Shown piece by piece: positions 1-8,008 of a DNA stretch of 35,389 nucleotides. Source of the DNA: Loktanella sp. SALINAS62. GTDB lineage: Bacteria; Pseudomonadota; Alphaproteobacteria; Rhodobacterales; Rhodobacteraceae. The stretch is from the NCBI RefSeq assembly GCF_018263905.1, contig NZ_JAAFZU010000043.1, forward strand, positions 41,404 through 76,792, given 5' to 3'. The notes below the pieces were generated by a model. It was not told where the DNA came from and ran no database searches. It was given only the letters and a program-made list of their open reading frames with translations. Every line of letters begins with the position of its first letter. Positions within the stretch are counted from its first letter, which is position 1. Both the position numbers and the translations under genes were made by a program.

Positions 1-1481
1 GAAAAGCGCCGGGGCTTGGTCAGGCGGATATGGCTGAGATGCCGCGGCAGCACGAAATAGCTTTCGATCAACGACGCGGTCAGAACGAAGATCACCACTG
101 CCGCGACTGGCTGGAGAAAGCTGCCGGACGAGCCGGGCAGAAACAAAAGCGGCGTGAAGGCGCAGATCGTCGTCGTCACCGCGAAGAAGACAGGTCGCCA
201 GACCCGCAGCGCGGCACGTTCCGCAGCTCCCTTCGCCTCTCCTTCCTCAAGCTCCACGAAAGTGTTCTCACCCACGACGATGGCATCATCGACCACGATC
301 CCAAGTGCCAGGATGAACCCGAAGAGTGACAGCTGGTTAATCGTTGTTCCGAAAAACGGCATCGGCGCGAAGGCACCGACGAATGCCACCGCGACCCCTG
401 CCGCGACCCAGGCCGCGACCCGCAGATCCAGAAAGATCATCAGCAAGGCGAGGATCAGCGCTAGCCCGATGGCCGCGTTCTTGGCAAGCAGGTCAATGCG
501 CTCCCGCAAGGTCGCGGCCTCGTTGCGCCAGACGGTCGCCTCGACACCGGGGGGCAACCGCGGGCGAAATTCCTCCTCTAGATAGGCCAGGGTCGCGTCG
601 GCCACGGCCAGAACCTGTTCCGATCCCGCACGGTTGACCGAGACGAAAACCGCAGGTTCGCCCGACACCGTGGCGGTAAGGTCGGCGTCTCCCAGCGTCT
701 CACGGATCACGGCAATATCGCCCAAGCGCACCTGTCCCCCCGAAGGCGAGATGAACAGCATCTTCTCGCGCAGCGCGTCCGCGGTCACGGCCTTGCCTAT
801 GGTGCGGATCTGGACGTCGCTTTCGCCGGTATCGATGGCACCGCCCGACAGATCGAGACTCTGCGCCGAAATCAGATTGCCCAGCTCAACCAGTCCGATG
901 CCATAGGCGCGCAAACTGGCGCGATCGACGGCGATCTCGATCAGATCGACTGGCACCCCCAAAAGCGAGACCTGGCTTACAGCCTCCTGCTCCGTCAGCC
1001 CGTCGCGCGCCAGTTGCGCCAGCGACTTGAGCGTTTTGATGTCGACCGGACCGGAAATGGCGAACTGAATGGCCAGCTCCGTCGGATCTACTTCCACGAT
1101 CCGGGGGCTCTCGGCGGCATCCGGAAACGTCGTGATACGCGCCACTTCGGTCTCGATGTCGTTCTTGACGGTCTGCGGATCGGCACCGCCGACTAGGTCG
1201 GCCGTCACGACACCCACACCGGATTGTGCTGAACCCGACAGCTTGCGCACCCCTTCCAGCCCTTCAAGCCGCTCTTCGATAGGCACAAGGATCGCGTCCG
1301 CCACCTCTGTCGGCGTGGCGCCCGGATACGCAACCGTCACGGTGACGGCGCCGGTGGCGATTTCGGGAAACGTGCGCACCGTCGTCGTCAGCGCTGCGGC
1401 GATGCCCGCCGCCACGAGGGCCGCCATCAACAGATTGGCTGCGACCGGGTTGCGCAAAAACCAGCGTATCGCACCGGTCAT
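1..1481 (-). CDS. RND-family efflux permease, N-terminal part (runs off window)
   Basis: Inner-membrane proton-driven transporter of the AcrB/MexF type, expected to work with the adaptor encoded just upstream. About 493 residues are visible. They begin MTGAIRWFLRNPVAANLL, with a first membrane helix, then a long periplasmic porter region, then several helices. One helix carries the GIVVDDAIVVGEN motif, matching the family's transmembrane-4 aspartate pair used in proton relay. The start ATG at 1481 overlaps the adaptor's stop codon (ATGA), so translation is probably coupled. The C-terminal half lies beyond position 1. The family call is secure from the motif and topology; the substrate cannot be read from the sequence. 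The order adaptor then permease is standard for RND operons, but no outer-membrane channel gene is visible here. Confidence 0.93.
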   Translation of the reverse strand, partial: MTGAIRWFLRNPVAANLLMAALVAAGIAAALTTTVRTFPEIATGAVTVTVAYPGATPTEVADAILVPIEERLEGLEGVRKLSGSAQSGVGVVTADLVGGADPQTVKNDIETEVARITTFPDAAESPRIVEVDPTELAIQFAISGPVDIKTLKSLAQLARDGLTEQEAVSQVSLLGVPVDLIEIAVDRASLRAYGIGLVELGNLISAQSLDLSGGAIDTGESDVQIRTIGKAVTADALREKMLFISPSGGQVRLGDIAVIRETLGDADLTATVSGEPAVFVSVNRAGSEQVLAVADATLAYLEEEFRPRLPPGVEATVWRNEAATLRERIDLLAKNAAIGLALILALLMIFLDLRVAAWVAAGVAVAFVGAFAPMPFFGTTINQLSLFGFILALGIVVDDAIVVGENTFVELEEGEAKGAAERAALRVWRPVFFAVTTTICAFTPLLFLPGSSGSFLQPVAAVVIFVLTASLIESYFVLPRHLSHIRLTKPRRF

Positions 1482-2836
1482 TCCGCGTCCTCCGTCTGGC
1501 CCGCGGTGCGCACCGCGATGCCGTCCGCAGCCCCGGTCAGGTCACTGACCATCACCAGATCGCCCGGCTGCAACGACCCTTCGACGACCACGCTGGTCTC
1601 CGCACGCCGTAAAACTTCCACGTCGATGCCGCGCAGCGTCGCGGACTGGTCCTGCGCCCCCGTCTCGACCCGCCATATCCTGTCGTTACCCTTCAGCGCG
1701 CGCGCAGGAACCGCGACTGCACGCCGCCGCGAAAGGTCAAGCGGGATCTTCAGCTTCAGAAGTTCACCGACGAAAAGCGCCCTGCCGCCGACGACCGAAG
1801 GCTCGAACGGCCTTTCGATCTGCACGATCAGCGGCACCGTGCGCGTCGCGGATTCGATGCTTCCGCCCACCCTCGTCACGACACCGTAGGCCAACGGCTC
1901 GGTCTCGCCGGGATTGGTCGCCGCGCTTACGGCACGGATCTCGACGCGCCCCCCGACGGCACGTGACGCCTCGCCTAGAAGGCGCAGATCGGCAGGCGTC
2001 AGGCCGAAATCCACCTCGGCCGCTGCGGCTGCAACCAGTCGGCCCAGCTCCTGACCCCGTGCGGCAAGGTCGCCCTCATTCGCCGTCGCCGCCGTCACAA
2101 GCGCGTCGAAGGGCGCGCGCACTTCCGCATCATCCAGCCGGGTGCGCGCGGTGACCAGACCTGCGCGCGCGGCCGTTAGGTTGGCTTGTGCCGATGCCGT
2201 GTCGACGATGGCACTTTGCAGCCGCGCCTCCGACGCAAAGCCCTTCCCTTCAAGTTGTCTTTGCCGATCCCTCTCGACGCGCGCCTCCGCCAAGGCCGCC
2301 TCGGCCCGCGCGATTGCGGCCTCCGCCTCGCTCACGGCAGCCTGCAACTGCTCGGTTTCAAGCCGCAGCAGAAACTCGCCCGCCGATACGAAATTGCCAC
2401 GCCGGAAGGCATCCGCCACGTCGGCGATGCGTCCGTTGATCTCGGACGAAACCGTGACTTCGGACATCGGGCGCAGAAATCCCGTTTGCTGCAGCGACGT
2501 CCGCCCCGGAGCTGCGACACGTGCAGTCTCGATCAACGGCGGCGGAGGGGTCTCGCTGGTCGGCGCGTCCTGCGCCGCGATCAGGGTGGCCATCGTCCCG
2601 GCCCCAAGCGCAAGCGCCGCTAGCCCGCCCAGCAGCCAGGGCCAGCGGCGACCCGATCCTGCGTCCTCGTCTTCGGGGTCGGACGTACGGCCCGGCTGTG
2701 GCGACAGGGCCGGGCCCTGAGCGTCCCTAGATGCGTCGTGCATCTCGTCAGAGGTGTCATCGGCATCACGCATGCCCGAGCCCGTCTTGTCCGAGGCGCT
2801 CGCATGGCCCGCGCCGCTACCCACAGCCTCACCCAT
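1478..2836 (-). CDS. RND efflux periplasmic adaptor (HlyD/AcrA family)
   Basis: Membrane-fusion protein linking the RND pump to an outer-membrane channel. About 452 residues from the chosen ATG at 2836, which overlaps the end of the fasciclin/PRC gene by 8 bases. In-frame starts further upstream (2863, 3013) lie deeper inside that gene and are less likely. The first ~60 residues are hydrophilic and acidic and precede a single hydrophobic anchor (WPWLLGGLAALALGAG), so the long cytoplasmic tail is unusual. Next come a lipoyl/barrel-sandwich half (VSSEINGRIADV), a helical hairpin rich in Ala/Glu (EAEAAIARAEAALAEARVE), the returning half (VRAPFDALV) and a C-terminal beta domain ending PGDLVMVSDLTGAADG. 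It overlaps the permease by four bases. Family assignment is strong. Confidence 0.92.
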   Translation of the reverse strand: MGEAVGSGAGHASASDKTGSGMRDADDTSDEMHDASRDAQGPALSPQPGRTSDPEDEDAGSGRRWPWLLGGLAALALGAGTMATLIAAQDAPTSETPPPPLIETARVAAPGRTSLQQTGFLRPMSEVTVSSEINGRIADVADAFRRGNFVSAGEFLLRLETEQLQAAVSEAEAAIARAEAALAEARVERDRQRQLEGKGFASEARLQSAIVDTASAQANLTAARAGLVTARTRLDDAEVRAPFDALVTAATANEGDLAARGQELGRLVAAAAAEVDFGLTPADLRLLGEASRAVGGRVEIRAVSAATNPGETEPLAYGVVTRVGGSIESATRTVPLIVQIERPFEPSVVGGRALFVGELLKLKIPLDLSRRRAVAVPARALKGNDRIWRVETGAQDQSATLRGIDVEVLRRAETSVVVEGSLQPGDLVMVSDLTGAADGIAVRTAGQTEDAE

Positions 2837-4127
2837 CGCCGCTTTGCTCGCCGCCGTGCGCATCCTTGACGATGATCGATCCGTCAAGCGGATCAATCGA
2901 GATTTCGGTAATGGCGACACGCTTGGTCTTGGGCGGCGCGCCCACGCCGATTTCGGACAGCGGCAGGAACCCGTCAGGCTCTGCATATACAAGGGTCTGC
3001 GCCTGCGCACCATCCAGATGGATCATCACGTCGACCACTTCACCCAGGCTGTCGCCACTTGCCGAACGCACGGGCTGACCCAGCAGTTCGGCCAGCGAGA
3101 TGATCTTCGAGGACAGCTCAATCCCGCTTTCGGTATCATCAGAGCTGGCCGTCGACGTGGCGGGACCGGCCGCCTGCGGCTCCGATACCTCCCGCTCGGC
3201 CGCCTCGGGCTCTGCTGACCTTCCAGGGCTGTTCTGCTCGGGCAAAACGACGATATTTTCCGGAGTTTCCGGCGCGATTTTGTCGATGTCCGCACCTTCG
3301 GTGTCACCCGTACCCGTGCTCTCGTTCTCGCCATCGTCGTTCTCGCCATCATAGATAAAAACCGTCGCCCCGGCGTCCTGCCTCGCACTCGTCACGTCAT
3401 CTTCCGGCCCCGGTCTGACCTCGTCACCCGTGCCGCTCTCCGGCTCCGGCACGATGCCCGTGGTCTGCCCGTCATCGGCAGCCGCGACCTGCTCGGCAAA
3501 GCTACCGTCGGTCGCCGAGCTGTCCAGGGCGGTCGTCTCTTCCGCCGCCGCACTTTCGGCCACCGCCAGCATCTCGCCGACCATCGGTGGCAACAGAACC
3601 CGATCGATCCCGTGCAGTACCCCATCATCAATCGCAATATCACTGACCCGAACGCGCGCATCCGTTGCAGTTCCGGCAGCGAGCGCCGCATCCACGGCAC
3701 CTACGTCATCTGAAGGCGAAGGCCGCAAGGTCAGCGCCCCTGCGGTGAAGCTGACCACGAGCCTCGCGTCCTCGTAGAGCGGCTGCATCTCGACCGGCAG
3801 GTTGTCGGCGGCATAGGCGCCCGAAGGCACAATATGCATCGCGACGATCGCTTCCATCACATCCGCCGCCTCGGAGCTTTGCAGCCGCGCGACCAGCGCA
3901 TCGGGCAACCGGCGGAATGCCTCGTCCGTTGGTGCAAATACCGTGCCCCCTCCGGCTATTGCAAACTCCTGTGCAAGATCCGTGTCAGAGAGCGCTTCGC
4001 CAAACATCGAAAATCGGCTGTCATCGGCCAGATACGAGGGCAAGGATTGCGCAAGCGTCAGAGCGGGAAAACAAGCGAATGTAAGAACAGTCGCGATAAA
4101 GCACGTCGGGATAGGTTTTTTCTGCAT
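2829..4127 (-). CDS. Secreted fasciclin (FAS1) and PRC-barrel domain protein
   Basis: A 432-residue exported protein. Residues 1-26 form a signal peptide (hydrophobic run ending LTLAQ). Residues ~30-165 match a FAS1/fasciclin domain, with the family pattern TVFAPTDEAFRRLP followed by MHIVPSG and, near the end, GVLHGIDRVLLPP. Residues ~165-335 are an acidic, low-complexity Asp/Glu/Ser/Thr linker. Residues ~340-425 resemble a PRC-barrel (LGQPVRSASGDSLGEVVDVM). FAS1 domains are adhesion or cell-surface modules; PRC-barrels are small beta domains also found in RNA processing and photosynthetic proteins. It is the first gene of the efflux cluster and overlaps the adaptor. No Shine-Dalgarno is visible: a hairpin plus five T sits directly before the ATG. 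A perfect TATAAT is on the minus strand at 4264-4259, without a good -35. Confidence 0.85.
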   Translation of the reverse strand: MQKKPIPTCFIATVLTFACFPALTLAQSLPSYLADDSRFSMFGEALSDTDLAQEFAIAGGGTVFAPTDEAFRRLPDALVARLQSSEAADVMEAIVAMHIVPSGAYAADNLPVEMQPLYEDARLVVSFTAGALTLRPSPSDDVGAVDAALAAGTATDARVRVSDIAIDDGVLHGIDRVLLPPMVGEMLAVAESAAAEETTALDSSATDGSFAEQVAAADDGQTTGIVPEPESGTGDEVRPGPEDDVTSARQDAGATVFIYDGENDDGENESTGTGDTEGADIDKIAPETPENIVVLPEQNSPGRSAEPEAAEREVSEPQAAGPATSTASSDDTESGIELSSKIISLAELLGQPVRSASGDSLGEVVDVMIHLDGAQAQTLVYAEPDGFLPLSEIGVGAPPKTKRVAITEISIDPLDGSIIVKDAHGGEQSGDG

Positions 4128-4129
4128 GC

Positions 4130-4160
4130 AAAAAGAACCACCGGCGCGTCCCGCTGGTTC
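4130..4160 (-). terminator. Terminator-like hairpin directly before the fasciclin gene start
   Basis: On the minus strand an imperfect stem (GAACCA paired with TGGTTC, extended inward by CG pairs) is followed by five T and then, two bases later, by the ATG at 4127. It has the form of an intrinsic terminator or attenuator but sits where a ribosome-binding site would be expected. It may be the terminator of a gene lost in rearrangement, or a leader element controlling the efflux cluster. Confidence 0.45.
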
Positions 4161-4259
4161 CCCGGGATCCGCCGCGCAGAAAGCCTATTTTACAAAGCTA
4201 TCGCACTTTTGCGACATTTTGCCGCGATCACATCGAGCCTGACTGCGCGATCGTCTATA

Positions 4260-4694
4260 TTATACAGTATTCATAGTCACTTTCGGCCCGAAGCATGAGC
4301 GTAATTGGGCTGCCTCTGTTCCGCCACCGCACTGAACCTTCGGAAACTGGCAAAGATCTTTCCTGCACCGCAGAAACCGCAAAACGCCTGACCGGCGCAG
4401 GTTCTCACTGGTACCAGAATTCGTCACCATCAGGCCAGCGCCGCGCGAGCTTTTCATCAGGATGTCGCCGACGTCGACACCGTCGATCCTGATCGTCGCC
4501 AGTCGACGGTTCCCGGTGCCATCAATCCCGAAGGTCTCGATGGTCCATGCGTGGCCGTTCAACAAAGCCTGCAATCGCGACGTCGCAGCTTCAGCAAGAG
4601 CGGATGACGCATAAGCGGCACTTGTAGCAAGTAAGCTCACGGTGGTGAGGCCAATGAGCAGGTGGCGTGGGCGGCCCGTGATCTCGGCCTTCAC
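4260..4694 (-). pseudogene. Truncated secreted staphylococcal-nuclease-like protein
   Basis: A 144-residue frame starting at GTG 4694, whose first bases overlap the stop of the H-NS-like gene (GTGA). Residues 1-35 look like a signal peptide. Residues ~42-85 resemble the second half of a thermonuclease (SNase) domain: LQALLNG, then an NRRLATIRIDGVDVGDIL segment like the family's GR-LA-V-VDG-DVG-L pattern. The first half of the domain, with its catalytic Arg and Glu, is absent. The segment after residue ~95 shows no similarity that I recognise, so the frame probably continues past a break. I infer a decayed or recombined nuclease gene. It could still be expressed as a small exported protein through coupling to the upstream gene. 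Confidence 0.5.
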
Positions 4695-5020
4695 GACGCA
4701 GGCGAGATCAGGAATTCATCTTTGGTGTGCCCGTTCTCAATGGCCTCTTTCATCCAGTCAGGCTGACGGCCACGGCCGGTCCACGTCTGATCGGAGTTCT
4801 CGGGGTGACGATACTTCGGTGGTGACGCTGCTTTGGTTTTCTTGATCGACGCACCGGTCAGTTCCGCGAGGGTAAATCCGTGTTCACGGGCAACGGCCTC
4901 TGCGGCTGTCAGCGCCTCTTTGCGCTGCTTCTGCTCATAGCCATCGATGGCTTTTCCGACATCTTTCTGCGGCTTCTTGAGGTCATCCAGCGACATGCTG
5001 TTAAGGTCGATGCGGCTCAC
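4691..5020 (-). CDS. H-NS family (HvrA-like) DNA-binding protein
   Basis: Small nucleoid protein of about 109 residues. The N-terminal half is a charged helical oligomerisation region (DVGKAIDGYEQKQRKEALTA). The C-terminus carries the H-NS DNA-binding signature TWTGRGRQPDWMKEAIENG (about residues 79-97), with the GRGRQP loop that inserts into AT-rich minor grooves. Proteins of this type regulate or silence horizontally acquired DNA. I chose the GTG at 5020 (VSRIDLNSMS) because family members begin this way; ATG at 4996 is an alternative. Longer in-frame extensions read into a decayed DUF2231 gene on the other strand and are not part of this protein. The upstream junction at ~5020-5043 is therefore a recombination boundary, and the native promoter may be gone. 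Confidence 0.85.
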   Translation of the reverse strand: MSRIDLNSMSLDDLKKPQKDVGKAIDGYEQKQRKEALTAAEAVAREHGFTLAELTGASIKKTKAASPPKYRHPENSDQTWTGRGRQPDWMKEAIENGHTKDEFLISPAS

Positions 5021-5042
5021 AAACGGGAGGGCTGCCGCGTAG

Positions 5043-5390
5043 CCGATCCAGAACGCGCTGCACGGGACATGGCTGGGCCACCCGCTCCACCCGGCGCTGC
5101 CCATGGGTGGCTGGACGCTGGCGGTGGCGCTCGAAACGGCTGGGGTGTTGGGGATCACGCGCGATCTGCTCACCAGGGCGCGGGCGGCAGACATCGCGCT
5201 GAGCGCAGGTGTGATCGCAGCCGCCGCAACCGGCCTTGCCGACATGCGCCAGATCCACGGCCGTGACTGACGCACCGGTCTTGTGCATGCGGCCCTGAAC
5301 TCGACCGCGCTTTCCCTGAACGTCACGTCGCTGGTGCTGCGCCGCCGTGGTCGCGGCGGCGCCGGTCGCGCGTTGAATGGAGAGCACCGC
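5043..5390 (+). pseudogene. Remnant of a DUF2231 membrane-protein gene
   Basis: The plus-strand frame at 5043 reads ALHGTWLGHPLHPALP, the characteristic start of DUF2231 membrane proteins. It continues through two hydrophobic helices (ADIALSAGVIAAAATGLAD) to an in-frame TGA at 5268-5270. The same frame then resumes as TGLVHAALNSTALSLNVTS, again typical of the family. There is no start codon (a TAG lies at 5040), and the C-terminal part fades after ~5390. The gene is truncated at both ends and interrupted by a nonsense codon, so it is not functional. It is opposite in strand to, and abuts, the H-NS-like gene. Confidence 0.75.
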
Positions 5391-5441
5391 GGTTCTCAAT
5401 GGCGACAAGAACGTTGAATTCACTCGGAACCTGCTCAGAGA

Positions 5442-5467
5442 GGAACCTTTTTCCGACATCATAGGTT
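5442..5467 (+). promoter_or_regulatory. Candidate EcfG-type (general stress) promoter
   Basis: GGAAC at 5442-5446 and GGTT at 5464-5467 are separated by 17 bases. The alphaproteobacterial EcfG consensus is GGAAC-N16/17-CGTT, so there is one mismatch. It lies 20-45 bases before the possible starts of the HWE kinase gene. The motif is short and could occur by chance. Confidence 0.4.
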
Positions 5468-5487
5468 GAAACCCATCGAAATCTTCA

Positions 5488-6639
5488 ATGTCGAACGGTC
5501 GGCGGCGCGCCATGCGAACAACTTTAGAACTTCAACGTGCTGCACTTGCCGATTTCGGCTTGTTCGCCTTTCGATGTAACGACATCGATGATTTGCTTCA
5601 CCGTGCCACCGAACTGGTCTCATCCGCGATAGATGTGCCCCTTGTGAAGGTGCTCGAGCATTTTCCAGAGCGTGGTGAGATGCTCTTGCGCAGCGGCGTG
5701 AATTGGCAAGCGGGTGTCGTCGGCCAGGAAACCTTTGGAGACCATGAGAAGTCGCCAGGTGGCTATGCTCTGAGATCCGACACGCCCGTGGTTTCTCCGG
5801 ATCTGGATGCGGAAAATCGGTTTGAAACGCCCGACGTGCTACGGCGCCACGGCGTGAGAAGCATGGTGAACGTCATCATCGCCGGCGAAGGCGACCCATT
5901 TGGCATTCTGGAGGTTGATTCCCAAGAACTGCGCGAGTTCAGCGACGACGACGTGGCTTTCCTGCGCACTTACGCAAACCTTCTTGCTGCAGCCATCGAG
6001 CGGGTGAGATCGCACAGAGAACTGGAGCGTGCTGCCAGAGAGCAAGGTGTTCTGGCAAGAGAGTTGGGGCACCGCGTCAGAAATTTGTTTGGCCTTGTTC
6101 AAGCACTCGCGTCTCAGACATCGGTCACTGGCCGCACAGCTGCAGAATTTCGCGACGCCTATATTGATCGGCTCCAAGCTTTGTCGACTGCTGAAGGACT
6201 CGTATTCGAAAACGCTGACGAGCTTGCCGATCCGCTGGAGCTTGCGCATGAAATTCTTGCGCCGCATAGGCAGGACGATCCTGACAGGATCACGATCGAG
6301 GGGACTTCGGTTGGATTATCGTCGCGGCAGGCTCGCATGTTTGGCTTGGCTCTGCACGAACTTGCGACGAATGCAGCAAAATACGGAGCCCTTTCCGTCG
6401 CCGGTGGGAAAATACATCTCGAATGGCATCTTTCGGGTGCTGAAAGGGGTGCAGAGCGGCTGTCGATGATGTGGCAGGAGGCAGACGGCCCCGAGATCAC
6501 CCCGCCACAGCGAAAGGGCTTCGGCACCCGTTTACTGGAGGATGTCGTTGCACATGAACTGAACGGCGAGGCCGAGCTTTCATATAAGACGTGTGGCCTG
6601 CAATATCGCCTTAAATTTCCAGTGGACGTAGAACAATGA
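5488..6639 (+). CDS. GAF-domain HWE-family sensor histidine kinase
   Basis: Cytoplasmic sensor kinase of 383 residues without membrane segments. Residues ~25-170 form a GAF domain, a small-ligand or light/redox sensor. Residues ~178-260 hold the HWE dimerisation/phosphoacceptor region with RELGHRVRNLFGLVQAL; His195 is the likely phosphorylation site. The ATPase part has the HWE hallmarks: HELATNAAKYGAL (His290-Glu291, N-box), MMWQEADGP (Trp-x-Glu, ~328-335) and GFGTRLLE (G-box, 344-351). The start is uncertain between ATG 5488 and ATG 5512; neither has a strong Shine-Dalgarno. It is followed with ATGA overlap by a single-domain response regulator, its probable partner. An EcfG-like promoter lies just upstream. 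HWE kinases often feed the general stress response, which fits but is inference. Confidence 0.93.
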   Translation: MSNGRRRAMRTTLELQRAALADFGLFAFRCNDIDDLLHRATELVSSAIDVPLVKVLEHFPERGEMLLRSGVNWQAGVVGQETFGDHEKSPGGYALRSDTPVVSPDLDAENRFETPDVLRRHGVRSMVNVIIAGEGDPFGILEVDSQELREFSDDDVAFLRTYANLLAAAIERVRSHRELERAAREQGVLARELGHRVRNLFGLVQALASQTSVTGRTAAEFRDAYIDRLQALSTAEGLVFENADELADPLELAHEILAPHRQDDPDRITIEGTSVGLSSRQARMFGLALHELATNAAKYGALSVAGGKIHLEWHLSGAERGAERLSMMWQEADGPEITPPQRKGFGTRLLEDVVAHELNGEAELSYKTCGLQYRLKFPVDVEQ

Positions 6640-7013
6640 CGACCAGCAATCCGCCTCATAGCTTTGCCGGTCGACGGATACTTGTGGTTGAAGACGAACG
6701 GCTGATCGCGCTCGATGTCCGCGACATTCTCGAAAAATTTGGCTGCGTGGTGCTTGGTCCCGTCGCGACTGTTGATGCAGCGCTTCAGCTGATAAACGAC
6801 GAAAATCCGGAAGCCGCTGTCCTGGACGTGCAACTGAACGGTGAAACTTCCGAGCCTGTCGCACATGCCTTGCGTTTGGAAAATCGCCCCTTCCTCGTTT
6901 TGACGGCTTACAGTCGCAGACATCTGACCGGCGCGTTGGAGGATGCTCCTCTGCTGAATAAACCGGTCGATGAAAGGAAACTGCGGGCTAGTTTATCTGA
7001 TCTGTTTTCTTGA
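6636..7013 (+). CDS. Single-domain response regulator
   Basis: A 125-residue CheY-like receiver with no output domain. The acidic pair Glu19-Asp20 (VVEDERLIA), the phosphoacceptor Asp64 (AAVLDVQLNGE), Thr90 (VLTAY) and Lys109 (LLNKPV) are all present, so it should be phosphorylatable. The ATG overlaps the stop of the HWE kinase (ATGA), implying co-translation and that the kinase is its partner. The VVEDE-LIA-DV-D sequence and GPVATVDAAL are typical of receivers paired with HWE/HisKA_2 kinases. With no output domain it presumably acts by protein contact or as a phosphate sink. Confidence 0.92.
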   Translation: MTTSNPPHSFAGRRILVVEDERLIALDVRDILEKFGCVVLGPVATVDAALQLINDENPEAAVLDVQLNGETSEPVAHALRLENRPFLVLTAYSRRHLTGALEDAPLLNKPVDERKLRASLSDLFS

Positions 7014-7514
7014 CATGAGGGCGTCATCCGCGACAGCGGCTTGACATTGGTCGCTTTCCGTTCGACTGATGAGAACAAATAGCGAGCATTTGGAACGACG
7101 GATGCCTGTCTATCCGATCACCGCCCCCGTGCCAGCGGAGGGCCGCCTCGTCCCCTTGCAACGCAGCTTCGCCAAACCGGCCACTGGTGCATCGTGCAGC
7201 ATCTTGCGATGTGTCATGCGGATGATGCTTGAGAACACCCACCAGTTCCCTAAAGACTTGTGGCCTTCGCGGGGCCGATCAAGGCAAGCGCCCCGTTGAT
7301 CTTGTAGTTACCCACAAGTTCGGTGCGACGAATTGATTCACCTATGAAACTTGGTCTTGTCCCAGAGAAACCGATCATGATTCGTCAGGTGGCACCAAAT
7401 GATTGAGGTGCGGACATGGGACAGAATTGGGTGGGAACGGAAAGGGTGGCCCTTTGGCTTATAAATGTTCCGAGCGAGCCTTCCGCACCTACTTCAGGGC
7501 ATCATTGAGCTAAA
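7014..7514. other. Gene-free interval between the response regulator and DUF6328 gene
   Basis: About 500 bases without a convincing gene. Short open frames here lack recognisable similarity and consistent codon structure. Around 7352-7422 an inverted pair TTGTCCCA / TGGGACA brackets about 55 bases, possibly an operator or transposon scar; I cannot assign it. Confidence 0.4.
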
Positions 7515-7958
7515 ATGGCTGACAACGAAGAAAGCGACGGGCGAGAGAAATATCAGGAACTGCTTCAGGAATTGCGCACGATCATTCCGGGAGCACAGGT
7601 TCTGTTTGCCTTCTTGCTCACCGTGCCGTTTGCAGCCCGGTTCGAGGAGGTTGATCATCTTGGGAAGCTCGTCTTTACGGTATCGTTGCTGACGGTCGCA
7701 TCCGCGACGATTCTGTTTATGGCGCCAGCCGCTTACTATCGCCTGACTGATCACCGGGACCGACCTGGCCGGCTACACTTTGGAGTTAAGACCGCACTTT
7801 CGGGCCTATTTTTGATCGCCGTGTCGATAACATGCTCCACCTTTGTCGTCGTTCGTTTTCGTTTCGAAAGCACTATTGCCGGATCTTTGACCGCTGTTGC
7901 CGTTGCGGCATTTGCGATGACGTTCTGGGGCATTCTACCGCTTGCGAAGCGGCCTTAA
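7515..7958 (+). CDS. DUF6328 family four-helix membrane protein
   Basis: A 147-residue inner-membrane protein. The N-terminus, KYQELLQELRTIIPGAQVLFAF, has the signature of DUF6328: a short amphipathic helix followed by a first membrane segment (LFAFLLTVPFAARF). Further hydrophobic helices lie at roughly 50-72 (LVFTVSLLTVASATILFMA), 91-112 and 118-140. Function is unknown; the family occurs widely in actinobacteria and proteobacteria as a small stand-alone gene. It begins about 500 bases after the two-component pair, so joint transcription is not implied. The downstream gene is convergent. Confidence 0.8.
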   Translation: MADNEESDGREKYQELLQELRTIIPGAQVLFAFLLTVPFAARFEEVDHLGKLVFTVSLLTVASATILFMAPAAYYRLTDHRDRPGRLHFGVKTALSGLFLIAVSITCSTFVVVRFRFESTIAGSLTAVAVAAFAMTFWGILPLAKRP

Positions 7959-8008
7959 GAATACGGGTAGTGGAGCGGATGCAAATCAGCACATATTGAG
8001 GCAGGGTC

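Noticed and set aside
5021-5326. N-terminal extension of the H-NS-like protein (to 5326)
   Set aside because: That sequence is the reverse strand of a DUF2231 remnant and gives residues unlike any H-NS protein.
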